From NCBI RefSeq assembly GCF_016583835.1, contig NZ_NRRW01000039.1:1-32227 (forward strand): 32,227 bases of DNA. The letters are read 5' to 3'. Shown one piece after another: positions 8,402-15,685 of the stretch. A program made the position numbers and the translations under genes. The stretch comes from Thiococcus pfennigii. GTDB lineage: Bacteria; Pseudomonadota; Gammaproteobacteria; Chromatiales; Chromatiaceae. The notes beneath the pieces were generated by a model. That model searched no databases. It saw only the letters and a program-made list of their open reading frames with translations, and had not been told where the DNA came from. How positions within the stretch are numbered: position 1 is the stretch's first letter; the number at the start of each line of letters is the position of its first letter.

Positions 8402-9589
8402 ATGACAAATATTCAGTTAAAGATATTGGTTTTTCTTCCATATTATTACCCTGGGCACAAGGCCGGCGGGGCGGTACGTACGATTGCTAACATGGTTGAA
8501 GGTTTAGGTGATGAAATTGAGTTCAAAATTATTACTTCTGATCGTGACTTAGGAGATGCGACACCATATTCTACTGTTGATGTTGATCGCTGGAACAGGG
8601 TTGGAAAAGCCTTAGTTAATTATACATCTCCAGGCAGGCGCGGTTTATCAATCTGGCGAAACTTGGTGCAGATTGATCATTATGATGTTCTGTACCTTAA
8701 TAGTTTATTTCATCCTGTATTTTCACTATTGCCACTGCAGGCGAGGCGTTGGTCAAGAGTTGGGAAAAGAAAGCCAGTTATTGTGGCGCCGCGTGGTCAG
8801 TTTGGTCCTGGTGCATTGAAGATCAAGAGATTTCAGAAAACGACATATTTGCGCCTCACAAAGGCAATGGGTCTGTACTCTGATGTGTTGTGGCACGCAT
8901 CCAGTTGCGACGAACAGTTTCATCTCTCTTCGATCTTTAGAGATTCACCGCAGATTCATGTGGCGCGGGATCTTCCTGAATGTCCGCCGGCGTTTGAGCG
9001 GCTTTCGGTAAATAGGGGTCGTGATGATATTCTGCGCGTCGTCTTCATTTCACGAATTTGCAGAATGAAGAATCTGGATTTTGCACTGCGGATTCTCGCT
9101 CAGTCCCCCCTGCCAATTGAATTTGATATATGGGGACCATTGGAAGATTCTTTGTATTGGAATAAGTGCCTAATGTTGATAGAAGCGTTACCTAGTAATA
9201 TCGTGGCGCGGTATCGTGGAGTCCTTGATCACAAACACGTAATGCCTACAATCGCGGGGTACGATTTGCTTTTTTTGCCGACGCAGGGGGAAAATTACGG
9301 CCATGTGATTGCGGAAGCTTTGTCAGCAGGTACAGCGGTATTGATATCAAATGAAACCCCCTGGCACGATCTTACCGAAGATGGAGTTGGCTGGGATATT
9401 GCCTTGACCAATGAAGCAGGATTTCTGAATGCGCTTAATTCTGCATTTGACCGCTTGCAGAAGGATTCGTTGGCTTGGCGTCGCAAAATCCACGAGTATG
9501 CTGTGAATCGTCTAAGAGATCCTAACCTTCTCGAGGCGAATCGGCAGTTGTTTTATAGGGCTGCTGGGCGGTCGTTGCCCTTTTCTTGA
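8402..9589 (+). CDS. Glycosyltransferase family 4 (GT-B fold)
   Basis: Predicted GT4 glycosyltransferase of 395 residues. The N-terminus KILVFLPYYYPGHKAGGAVRT is the acceptor-domain strand and glycine-rich loop typical of WcaI/WbuB-like enzymes. VVFISRICRMKNLDFAL opens the donor-binding domain, and GENYGHVIAEALSAGTAVL carries the E-x7-E signature that holds the nucleotide sugar. ATG 8402 is chosen over an upstream in-frame start at 8363 because GGAAAGG at 8389-8395 is correctly spaced and the product then starts next to the first strand. AT-rich, unlike capE 26 bp downstream, yet same direction and close enough to be co-transcribed. Donor sugar unknown. Confidence 0.85.
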   Translation: MTNIQLKILVFLPYYYPGHKAGGAVRTIANMVEGLGDEIEFKIITSDRDLGDATPYSTVDVDRWNRVGKALVNYTSPGRRGLSIWRNLVQIDHYDVLYLNSLFHPVFSLLPLQARRWSRVGKRKPVIVAPRGQFGPGALKIKRFQKTTYLRLTKAMGLYSDVLWHASSCDEQFHLSSIFRDSPQIHVARDLPECPPAFERLSVNRGRDDILRVVFISRICRMKNLDFALRILAQSPLPIEFDIWGPLEDSLYWNKCLMLIEALPSNIVARYRGVLDHKHVMPTIAGYDLLFLPTQGENYGHVIAEALSAGTAVLISNETPWHDLTEDGVGWDIALTNEAGFLNALNSAFDRLQKDSLAWRRKIHEYAVNRLRDPNLLEANRQLFYRAAGRSLPFS

Positions 9590-9615
9590 TTCCTTAAATT
9601 CACGGGGTGTCTCGA

Positions 9616-10656
9616 ATGGCTTTTTTTTCCGGATCGATACTCTTGGTCAGCGGCGGCACCGGCTCCTTCGGCAACGCCGTGCTACGTCGCTTTGTGCAAA
9701 CCGATATCCAAGAGATCCGCATCGTCAGCCGCGATGAAAAGAAACAGGACGACATGCGGAAGCGCTATGCGAACGATAAGTTGAAGTTCTACATCGGCGA
9801 TGTTCGCGATCCGCAAAGCGTCCTGAGCGCGATGCGTGGGGTCGATTATGTGTTTCACGCCGCGGCCTTGAAGCAGGTGCCGTCCTGTGAGTTTCATCCG
9901 CTGGAGGCGGTCAAAACCAACATTCTGGGCACTGCGAACGTCGTCGAGGCGGCGATCCAGAGCGGGGTGCGGCGGGTGATTTGTCTCAGTACGGACAAGG
10001 CGGTCTACCCCATCAATGCGATGGGCATCTCCAAGGCCATGATGGAGAAGGTGTTCGTGGCCAAATCGCGGAATGTCGATCCGGCGCAGACGACCATCTG
10101 CGGGACGCGCTACGGCAATGTAATGGCTTCCCGGGGCTCGGTGATCCCGTTGTTCGTCAATCAAATCCTCGCCGGGAAGCCGATCACGATCACGGACCCG
10201 GAGATGACCCGATTCATGATGACGCTGGACGATGCCATCGATCTAGTGCTCTATGCCTTCGAGCACGGTCAGAGTGGGGACATCTTCGTCCAGAAGGCGC
10301 CGGCGGCGACGCTGACGACGCTGGCCAAGGCCCTGTTCGAACTGCTCGAAAGGCCGGATCACCCGATCGAGATCATCGGGACGCGGCATGGCGAGAAGGC
10401 CCATGAGACCCTGCTGAGCCGCGAGGAGCGCGCCCATGCCCAAGACCTGCCGGGTTATTTCCGCATCCCGCCGGACCTGCGGGACCTGAACTACGGCAAG
10501 TATGTCGAGCAGGGCGAGAAACGCATCAGCGCGGTCGACGACTATACCTCGGCGAACACGGAACGGCTGGATGTGGAGGGGATGAAGGGGCTGTTGATGA
10601 AGCTGGATTTTATCCAGGATCTGGTGGCCGGAAGGCCGGCGGAGCCGGTAGATTGA
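9616..10656 (+). CDS. capE: UDP-GlcNAc 4,6-dehydratase/5-epimerase (CapE/FnlA/WbjB)
   Basis: First enzyme of UDP-L-FucNAc synthesis: 4,6-dehydration and C5 epimerisation of UDP-GlcNAc, NADP-dependent, cytoplasmic. It is an extended SDR of 346 residues with GGTGSFG (13-19), HAAALKQVPSCE, STDKAVYPINAMGISK (125-140) and RYGNVMASRGSVIPLF. The active-site Tyr of ordinary SDRs is replaced by M136 in the MxxxK arrangement (M136, K140), as in CapE/PseB-type inverting dehydratases. ATG 9616 follows GGGGTG. The C-terminal DYTSANTERLDVEGMKGLL block matches the FnlA/CapE tail rather than PseB. capF and capG follow, confirming the pathway assignment. Confidence 0.92.
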   Translation: MAFFSGSILLVSGGTGSFGNAVLRRFVQTDIQEIRIVSRDEKKQDDMRKRYANDKLKFYIGDVRDPQSVLSAMRGVDYVFHAAALKQVPSCEFHPLEAVKTNILGTANVVEAAIQSGVRRVICLSTDKAVYPINAMGISKAMMEKVFVAKSRNVDPAQTTICGTRYGNVMASRGSVIPLFVNQILAGKPITITDPEMTRFMMTLDDAIDLVLYAFEHGQSGDIFVQKAPAATLTTLAKALFELLERPDHPIEIIGTRHGEKAHETLLSREERAHAQDLPGYFRIPPDLRDLNYGKYVEQGEKRISAVDDYTSANTERLDVEGMKGLLMKLDFIQDLVAGRPAEPVD

Positions 10657-10666
10657 TTGGTTTTTT

Positions 10667-10707
10667 CCCCTCACCCCAACCCCTCTCCCCGCTGGGGCGA
10701 GGGGGGG
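10667..10707. repeat. C/G-rich hairpin repeat
   Basis: CCCCTCACCCCAACCCCTCT followed by CCCCGCTGGGGCGAGGGG. CCCCTC and CCCC can pair with GGGG and GAGGGG to form a strong hairpin with a GCT loop. This sequence type is a common dispersed intergenic repeat in gammaproteobacteria. Here it has landed in the 3' part of a vapC-like fragment just after capE, and may also attenuate readthrough. Confidence 0.6.
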
Positions 10708-10716
10708 AAACGAACA

Positions 10717-10813
10717 TCTGTTCGCGCTGGAATAGGGCGACGGCCTGTTGCACCTGTTCCGGGATAGCGTTGGTCACAATCCGGATGGTGATGCGAGTAT
10801 CGACCGCGAGCAT
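10717..10813 (-). pseudogene. VapC-like PIN toxin, N-terminal fragment
   Basis: On the minus strand from ATG 10813: MLAVDTRITIRIVTNAIPEQ then AVALFQREQMFV. This matches the start of VapC PIN toxins (M-x-A-V-D-T-N-x-x-V-R), with the first catalytic Asp present and the rest lost where the C/G-rich repeat begins. Just upstream on the same strand a frame ending FVVYRARYRHLP stops nine bases before the ATG and may be the tail of its antitoxin, which I cannot identify. A relic lying antisense between capE and capF. Confidence 0.5.
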
Positions 10814-10870
10814 GTCGTTTCAGGGCAAATGCCTATAACGCGCACGATAGACCACGAAGGGGCTTGACAG

Positions 10871-11977
10871 ATGAAGGTGCTCGTGACCGGTGCAGGGGGG
10901 TTCATCGCTCGCAATCTGCGCGTCGTCTTAAACGAAGGGGGCCGCTTCGAGGTACTCCCAGTCACCAGGGAGACCGACGAGGCTGCTTTGGAAGGGATGG
11001 TGGCCCGAGCCGATGCGGTCGTGCATCTGGCCGGGGTGAATCGTCCCAAAGACCCGAGCGAGTTTGCGACCGGCAATCGGGACTTCACGGCGCACCTCTG
11101 CCGCCTGTTGGCCGCGACGGGCCGAGGGATTCCGGTGGCGTTCTCTTCGACGATCCAGGTCGATCGGGATACGCCCTATGGCCAGAGCAAGCACGCGGCG
11201 GAGGAGCGCCTGCTGGCCTATGCCGCGGCGACCGGCGCGCCCGTGGCCATTTATCGCTTGCCGAATGTCTTCGGCAAGTGGGGCCGGCCGGACTATAATT
11301 CGGCGGTCATCACCTTTTGTCACCATATCGCGCGTGGCCTGCCGATCCGGATCGACGACCCCGCGGCCGTGGTGCGCCTGGTCTATATCGATGATGTCGT
11401 CGCCGAGCTGCGGCGCTGGCTCGACGCGCCGGCGGAGACGGTGGGGTTTCCCGAGATTGCGCCGGTCTACACGGCGACCGTGGGCGAGTTGGTCGAACAG
11501 ATCCGCGCTTTCGGCCAGGTGCGCGACAACCTGGTGACGGAGCCCGTCGGCACCGGGCTGGTGCGTGCGCTCTACGCAACCTATGTCAGCTATCTTCCGG
11601 TGGAGTCTTTCCGTTATCGCGTGCCCCTGCACGGCGATGCGCGCGGTGTCTTCGCCGAGATGTTGAAGACCAAGGACTCGGGGCAATTCTCCTTCTTCAC
11701 CGCTCTCCCTGGGATCACGCGCGGCGGGCATTATCACCACACCAAGACCGAGAAGTTCCTGGTGGTCAAGGGGCGGGCCCGCTTCCGCTTCCGCGATATC
11801 CTGACCGACGAGACCTATACGGTCGAGACGTCTGGCGCCGAGCCGACGATCGTCGAGACCATTCCGGGCTGGGCGCACGACATCACCAACATCGGCGACG
11901 ACGAGATGATCGTGTTGCTCTGGGCCAATGAGATCTTCGATCGCGAGCGGCCGGATACAGTGGCCAGTACACTTTAA
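10871..11977 (+). CDS. capF: Bifunctional NDP-sugar 4-reductase with cupin domain (CapF/FnlB/WbjC)
   Basis: Second step of UDP-L-FucNAc synthesis: acts on the 4-keto product of CapE to give UDP-2-acetamido-2,6-dideoxy-L-talose. It has 368 residues and two domains. Residues 1-245 are an SDR reductase with GAGGFIA (7-13), VHLAGVNRP, YGQSK (Y103, K107) and YRLPNVFGKW. Residues 255-368 are a cupin with GGHYHHTKTEKFLVVKG, whose H287, H289/H290 and E294 should bind the metal, and GWAHDITNIG. This two-domain structure and length are diagnostic for CapF. The ATG is well supported by the immediate start of the first strand. It is separated from capE by about 210 bp of repeat and toxin relic, and from capG by two inserted genes. 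Confidence 0.92.
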   Translation: MKVLVTGAGGFIARNLRVVLNEGGRFEVLPVTRETDEAALEGMVARADAVVHLAGVNRPKDPSEFATGNRDFTAHLCRLLAATGRGIPVAFSSTIQVDRDTPYGQSKHAAEERLLAYAAATGAPVAIYRLPNVFGKWGRPDYNSAVITFCHHIARGLPIRIDDPAAVVRLVYIDDVVAELRRWLDAPAETVGFPEIAPVYTATVGELVEQIRAFGQVRDNLVTEPVGTGLVRALYATYVSYLPVESFRYRVPLHGDARGVFAEMLKTKDSGQFSFFTALPGITRGGHYHHTKTEKFLVVKGRARFRFRDILTDETYTVETSGAEPTIVETIPGWAHDITNIGDDEMIVLLWANEIFDRERPDTVASTL

Positions 11978-12007
11978 GCGGTGCTTGTCAGAGGGAGGCC
12001 CAATTAT

Positions 12008-12919
12008 ATGAATACACTAGCACCGAAAAACTGTCCGATTTGCCAAGGAAATTCGCAAACAAGACGGATACTTAAGAAGTTTTCCAATAAGTCATATGGC
12101 CATTGTTATTGCCGGAAATGTGGTATCACCTTTGACTCGAATGTAAATGATTTTGTCGATGCTGGTGTTTCGGCGGAGGTCATTCATGCTATTAAGGACG
12201 AATCATCCTATCGCGAATTATTTGTCGAAACGTCAAGGATTTCGGATGAGCAGGGCAATATCTACCCTGATTTTGAATGGGCCGACAATGAGTCGGTTAA
12301 GATTGGAGTTGCTCATTATTTGATTCGCTCGATCGAGAAATATCACGAAGGGGTGCTCGATTCTATTGTTGATGTCGGGTGCGGGGATGGCTTTAGCTCT
12401 CTGTTAATAGCGCGACGTTTTCCAAACTCCCAAGTGACGGCAATCGATCCAAGTCCACTTATCGAGAGGTTGCTTAGTGTTGATCAAGGAACTCGGGTAA
12501 AGCCGATTCGTGGCACCCTGCAAACTACGGAGCTCGACGATGGTAGCGCTGATGTCGTATGTATCATGGGTAACTTGATGTTGCATTTAGATCCATTCGA
12601 TAGCATTCGTCATGCTTTTCGGATACTGCGACCTGGCGGTACATTGGTTATTGATTTCAAGAATGTTCGCTCGTTATCCCGTATTCTTGCTCGCTGGTTT
12701 TTGATGATTGGGTTCGATCGATGGGTGGGGCGCAGTAAGCTAGAGCGTAACTTCGTCAACATGCGCTATGGCTTCAATCGAGAATATGTCGTCAATTATC
12801 TGGAAACCTTTCCATGCGAATTACTTGCCTTTTTCGATAAGCCCCCACGCCTTCTCGGTTTTTCTAATCAGAGTAAATGGCAGGCTGGATTTGGGGGGGG
12901 GCGTTTGGCGTTTTCTTAA
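12008..12919 (+). CDS. SAM-dependent methyltransferase, cut short at a 9-G tract
   Basis: Class I methyltransferase of 303 residues as read here. The N-terminus has NCPICQG...CYCRKCGITF, a four-cysteine zinc-ribbon-like module (about residues 9-40), as in Methyltransf_13/23-type sugar methyltransferases. SIVDVGCGDGFSSLL (motif I) binds SAM, followed by VTAIDPSP, ADVVCIMGNLMLHLD and RILRPGGTLVIDFKN. ATG 12008 has GAGGGAGG upstream. The frame ends soon after a run of nine Gs at 12893-12901. In the +1 frame the sequence continues VWRFLNTIDKFRGQRAWLQA and VVRKTND to TGA 12986, a tail of the kind seen in related methyltransferases. Eight Gs would fuse this tail to the body. Either phase variation or a sequencing slip. 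AT-rich, inserted between capF and capG. Confidence 0.8.
   Translation: MNTLAPKNCPICQGNSQTRRILKKFSNKSYGHCYCRKCGITFDSNVNDFVDAGVSAEVIHAIKDESSYRELFVETSRISDEQGNIYPDFEWADNESVKIGVAHYLIRSIEKYHEGVLDSIVDVGCGDGFSSLLIARRFPNSQVTAIDPSPLIERLLSVDQGTRVKPIRGTLQTTELDDGSADVVCIMGNLMLHLDPFDSIRHAFRILRPGGTLVIDFKNVRSLSRILARWFLMIGFDRWVGRSKLERNFVNMRYGFNREYVVNYLETFPCELLAFFDKPPRLLGFSNQSKWQAGFGGGRLAFS
12893..12901 (+). repeat. Poly-G tract (9 G), candidate slipped-strand switch
   Basis: Nine consecutive Gs inside the 3' part of the methyltransferase gene. With nine Gs the product ends GGGRLAFS at 12919; with eight it would end at 12986 with the tail QAVVRKTND. It is the longest homopolymer inside any coding region of the window. 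Confidence 0.7.
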
Positions 12920-13011
12920 CACCATCGACAAGTTCAGAGGACAGCGCGCTTGGTTACAGGCTGTGGTAAGAAAGACAAACGATTGACGGCTAGTCTTAGC
13001 TAAAGGGCGAT

Positions 13012-13263
13012 ATGGCCTACATGACAGGCATCGAGCGACTGGCGATCGAGCGCGGGCGGCAGGAAGGTCGGTGGGAGGGCGAAGTGCACGGCCGGGCCAC
13101 GCTGCTGGCCATCCAACTGGTCGAGCGTTTCGGACCGCTCCCGGAGACGATCCAAACGCGTTTGGCGCAGGCGACCAACGAACAGTTGGAGCGCTGGGGC
13201 GAGCGCTGGAACGAGCGTTTGCTCGACGCCGCGACACTCGATGCAGTCTTCGAGGATCATTGA
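13012..13263 (+). CDS. Rpn/PD-(D/E)XK-type nuclease, C-terminal fragment (DUF4351-like)
   Basis: An 83-residue frame, MAYMTGIERLAIERGRQEG, a charged linker, then LLAIQLVERFGPLPETIQTR and LDAATLDAVFEDH. This is how Rpn-type recombination-promoting nucleases end (the ...SIERLAIE.GRQEG linker, then RRFG.LP..... helices ending in LD.VF). The PD-(D/E)XK catalytic domain, normally about 200 residues upstream, is missing; the sequence before the ATG belongs to the methyltransferase. GGGCGAT precedes the ATG but there is no reason to think the fragment is functional. GC-rich, unlike the methyltransferase beside it, so the junction at about 12990-13010 marks a recombination boundary. Confidence 0.6.
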   Translation: MAYMTGIERLAIERGRQEGRWEGEVHGRATLLAIQLVERFGPLPETIQTRLAQATNEQLERWGERWNERLLDAATLDAVFEDH

Positions 13264-13299
13264 AGGCCGCGCGTATCGACTGGATAGAGGTTCCTCAGA

Positions 13300-14439
13300 A
13301 TGGGTCGGATCAAGGTGATGACGATCCTGGGCACGCGCCCGGAGATCATACGGCTGTCGCGTGTCATGGCTGCGCTCGATCGCTACATGGATCATGTGGT
13401 CGTGCATACGGGGCAAAATTACGATTACGAGCTGAATGAGGTCTTCTTCCAGGATCTCGGCCTGCGCAAGCCCGATGTGTTCCTCGATGTCGATGCGACC
13501 TCACTCGGACGCGTGCTCGGCAACATCCTGATCGCGATCGAGTCGGTGCTCGATGCGCAGCGCCCGGATGCGGTGCTGGTCCTCGGCGATACCAATAGCT
13601 CGATCGCGGCCATCATGGCCAAGCGCAAGAAGATCCCCGTCTATCACATGGAGGCCGGCAACCGCAGCTTTGATCCGAACGTGCCGGAAGAGGTGAATCG
13701 GCAGATCGTCGATCGCATCAGCGACTTCAATCTGGTCTACACCGAGCATGCGCGGCGTCATCTGCTCGCCGAGGGGCAGCCGCATCGGCGGGTGCTGTTG
13801 ACCGGTTCGCCGATGAAGGAGGTCTTGACCCATTATCGGCCGGGGATCGAGGCGTCCGATGTCTTGGCGAGGCTCGGCCTGGCAAAGGGGCGCTATGTGC
13901 TGGTCAGCATGCACCGCGAGGAGAATGTCGATAGCCCGCGCCATCTGTCCGCGTTGCTCGATGCGCTCGTGGCCGTACACGAGCGTTTCGAGGTTCCGGT
14001 GCTGGTCTCGACCCATCCGCGCACCCGCAAGCGCCTGGAGGCGCTCGGCCGGCCTTTCGAGCACGCAGGGATCGCCTTTGCCAAGCCCTTCGGCTTCCTG
14101 GACTACAACCGGCTGCAGATGGACGCCTTCTGCGTGCTTTCCGACAGCGGCACCATCACGGAGGAATCCTCGTTGCTCGGCTTTCCGGCCGTCACCATTC
14201 GCCGCTCGATGGAACGGCCGGAGGGGCTCGATACCGGCAGCATCATCCTGACTGGGCTGGATGCCGAGATCATCGTGCAGGCCGTGCAGATGGTGACGGA
14301 TGCCTGGCACGAAGGACGCCGCCCGCCCGTTCCGGCCGATTATCAGATCGAGAACGTCTCACAGCGGGTCGTGAGTCTGATCCTGGGCACGGCGCGGCTT
14401 AGTAATGATTGGGCTGGGGTGCGGCGGCATGAGGGCTGA
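13300..14439 (+). CDS. capG: UDP-sugar C2-epimerase (CapG/FnlC/WbjD)
   Basis: Final step to UDP-L-FucNAc, epimerising C2 of UDP-2-acetamido-2,6-dideoxy-L-talose. It has 379 residues and belongs to the non-hydrolysing UDP-GlcNAc 2-epimerase (WecB) fold. Visible marks are ILGTRPEIIR (9-18), VLGDTNSS (94-101), HMEAGNRSFDPNVPEEVNR (116-134), SMHREENVD and LSDSGTITEESSLLGFPAVTIR. The NRSFDPNVPEE version rather than WecB's LRTGDLY..PEE, plus the capE/capF context, points to CapG. The gene end overlaps the next glycosyltransferase start by 11 bases, implying translational coupling. GC-rich, like capE and capF. Confidence 0.92.
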   Translation: MGRIKVMTILGTRPEIIRLSRVMAALDRYMDHVVVHTGQNYDYELNEVFFQDLGLRKPDVFLDVDATSLGRVLGNILIAIESVLDAQRPDAVLVLGDTNSSIAAIMAKRKKIPVYHMEAGNRSFDPNVPEEVNRQIVDRISDFNLVYTEHARRHLLAEGQPHRRVLLTGSPMKEVLTHYRPGIEASDVLARLGLAKGRYVLVSMHREENVDSPRHLSALLDALVAVHERFEVPVLVSTHPRTRKRLEALGRPFEHAGIAFAKPFGFLDYNRLQMDAFCVLSDSGTITEESSLLGFPAVTIRRSMERPEGLDTGSIILTGLDAEIIVQAVQMVTDAWHEGRRPPVPADYQIENVSQRVVSLILGTARLSNDWAGVRRHEG

Positions 14440-15685
14440 TGCACCCGAGCGACGATCGTTGCGGGTGCTCGCGATCCATCGCTATTACTGGCCCGATAGC
14501 CCGCCTTATGCGTCGATGTTGCGGGCGATCGTGGCGCGTTGGGGGGCTGACGGTCATCGCGTGCATGTGCTCTCGACTCAGCCGTCTTACAAGATAGGCG
14601 CCGGGCTTGCTTGCCAACCCGACGAGGAACTGCTCGATGGCGCGCTTGTAAGGCGCATCGATCTGCCGTCCGAGCATGGCCGACCGCTGACGCGCCTGCT
14701 GAACGTGGCGCGCTTCGCCTGGGCGATCGTGCGTCAGGCGCGGCGCACCGGGCCTTACGACGTCATCATGGCCTCGACGATGCCCCCGGTGCTGACCGGT
14801 GCCGCGGCTCGACTGGCCGCGCGCTTGACTGGGGCCTCCTTCATCTATCACTGCATGGACATTCATCCTGAGATTGGGCGCCTCTCCGGCGAGTTTCGCC
14901 ATCCGTTCCTGTTTCGGGTGTTGCAGCGGATCGATGCCGCGACGTGTAATGGGGCCGCGCGGGTGATCGTGCTGTCGCGAGACATGGCGGGCGCACTCAA
15001 CAATCGTCCCAGTCGTCGCGGGGTCGATGTTCGGGTGATCAACAATTTCAATCTGCCGTCGTTTTCCGATGTTGGGGATGTGGACCCGCCGGGTGAGATG
15101 GCGAAGCCCGCCGGTTGCTTTCGTCTGTTGTTCGCCGGCAACATTGGTCGTTTCCAGGGGCTGGAATCTCTCGTTGATGCGATGCACCGTTTGACCGGGC
15201 GGCCTGAGATCGAGCTGGCCTTTCTCGGCGAGGGCCGCGCCTTGGAGGGCATCAAGTCACGTGCCGGGGGTCTGCTCGGCCGACAGATCAAGTTCTTTCC
15301 ACATCAGTCAGTCGAGATTGCACGCGCGGTAATTCGGACAGCGGATGCGTGCGTCGTGACGTTGGTCCCGGAGATCATACGGTATGCCTATCCGAGCAAG
15401 ACGATGACCTATCTCGGAGAAGGGCGTCCGCTTTTGGTCTGCGTCGAGGCAGAGAGCGAATTGGCGGAATTTGTTAAAAGGGAAGGGGTGGGGTTGACCG
15501 TCGAGCCGAATGATATATCAGCCTTGGCCGATGCCATCGTCTCATTGGCCGATGATTCGCGGCGGTTGAGTGACATGGCGGGCCGGGCGACCCAGGTCGG
15601 CAACGAATATTTCGCCCAGGAGCATGTCTTGTCGATCTGGTCCAGATTGCTGGAGGAGATTGGAGCGGAGCGCAAACCAATATGA
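14429..15685 (+). CDS. Glycosyltransferase family 4, WbuB-like (probable L-FucNAc transferase)
   Basis: GT4 enzyme of 418 residues. VLAIHRYYWPDSPPYASMLR is the N-terminal acceptor-domain motif of the WbuB/WcaI group; STMPPVLTGAAARL and YHCMDIHPE are also typical. FRLLFAGNIGRFQGLESL opens the donor domain, followed by FLGEG and IRYAYPSKTMTYLGEGRPLL. In enterobacterial and Pseudomonas clusters, WbuB-type enzymes directly follow fnlABC/wbjBCD and transfer L-FucNAc, so the same role is inferred. ATG 14429 overlaps the capG stop; ATG 14405 is in frame but deeper in capG. The stop overlaps the next ATG (ATGA at 15682), so three genes are translationally linked. Confidence 0.85.
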   Translation: MRADAPERRSLRVLAIHRYYWPDSPPYASMLRAIVARWGADGHRVHVLSTQPSYKIGAGLACQPDEELLDGALVRRIDLPSEHGRPLTRLLNVARFAWAIVRQARRTGPYDVIMASTMPPVLTGAAARLAARLTGASFIYHCMDIHPEIGRLSGEFRHPFLFRVLQRIDAATCNGAARVIVLSRDMAGALNNRPSRRGVDVRVINNFNLPSFSDVGDVDPPGEMAKPAGCFRLLFAGNIGRFQGLESLVDAMHRLTGRPEIELAFLGEGRALEGIKSRAGGLLGRQIKFFPHQSVEIARAVIRTADACVVTLVPEIIRYAYPSKTMTYLGEGRPLLVCVEAESELAEFVKREGVGLTVEPNDISALADAIVSLADDSRRLSDMAGRATQVGNEYFAQEHVLSIWSRLLEEIGAERKPI

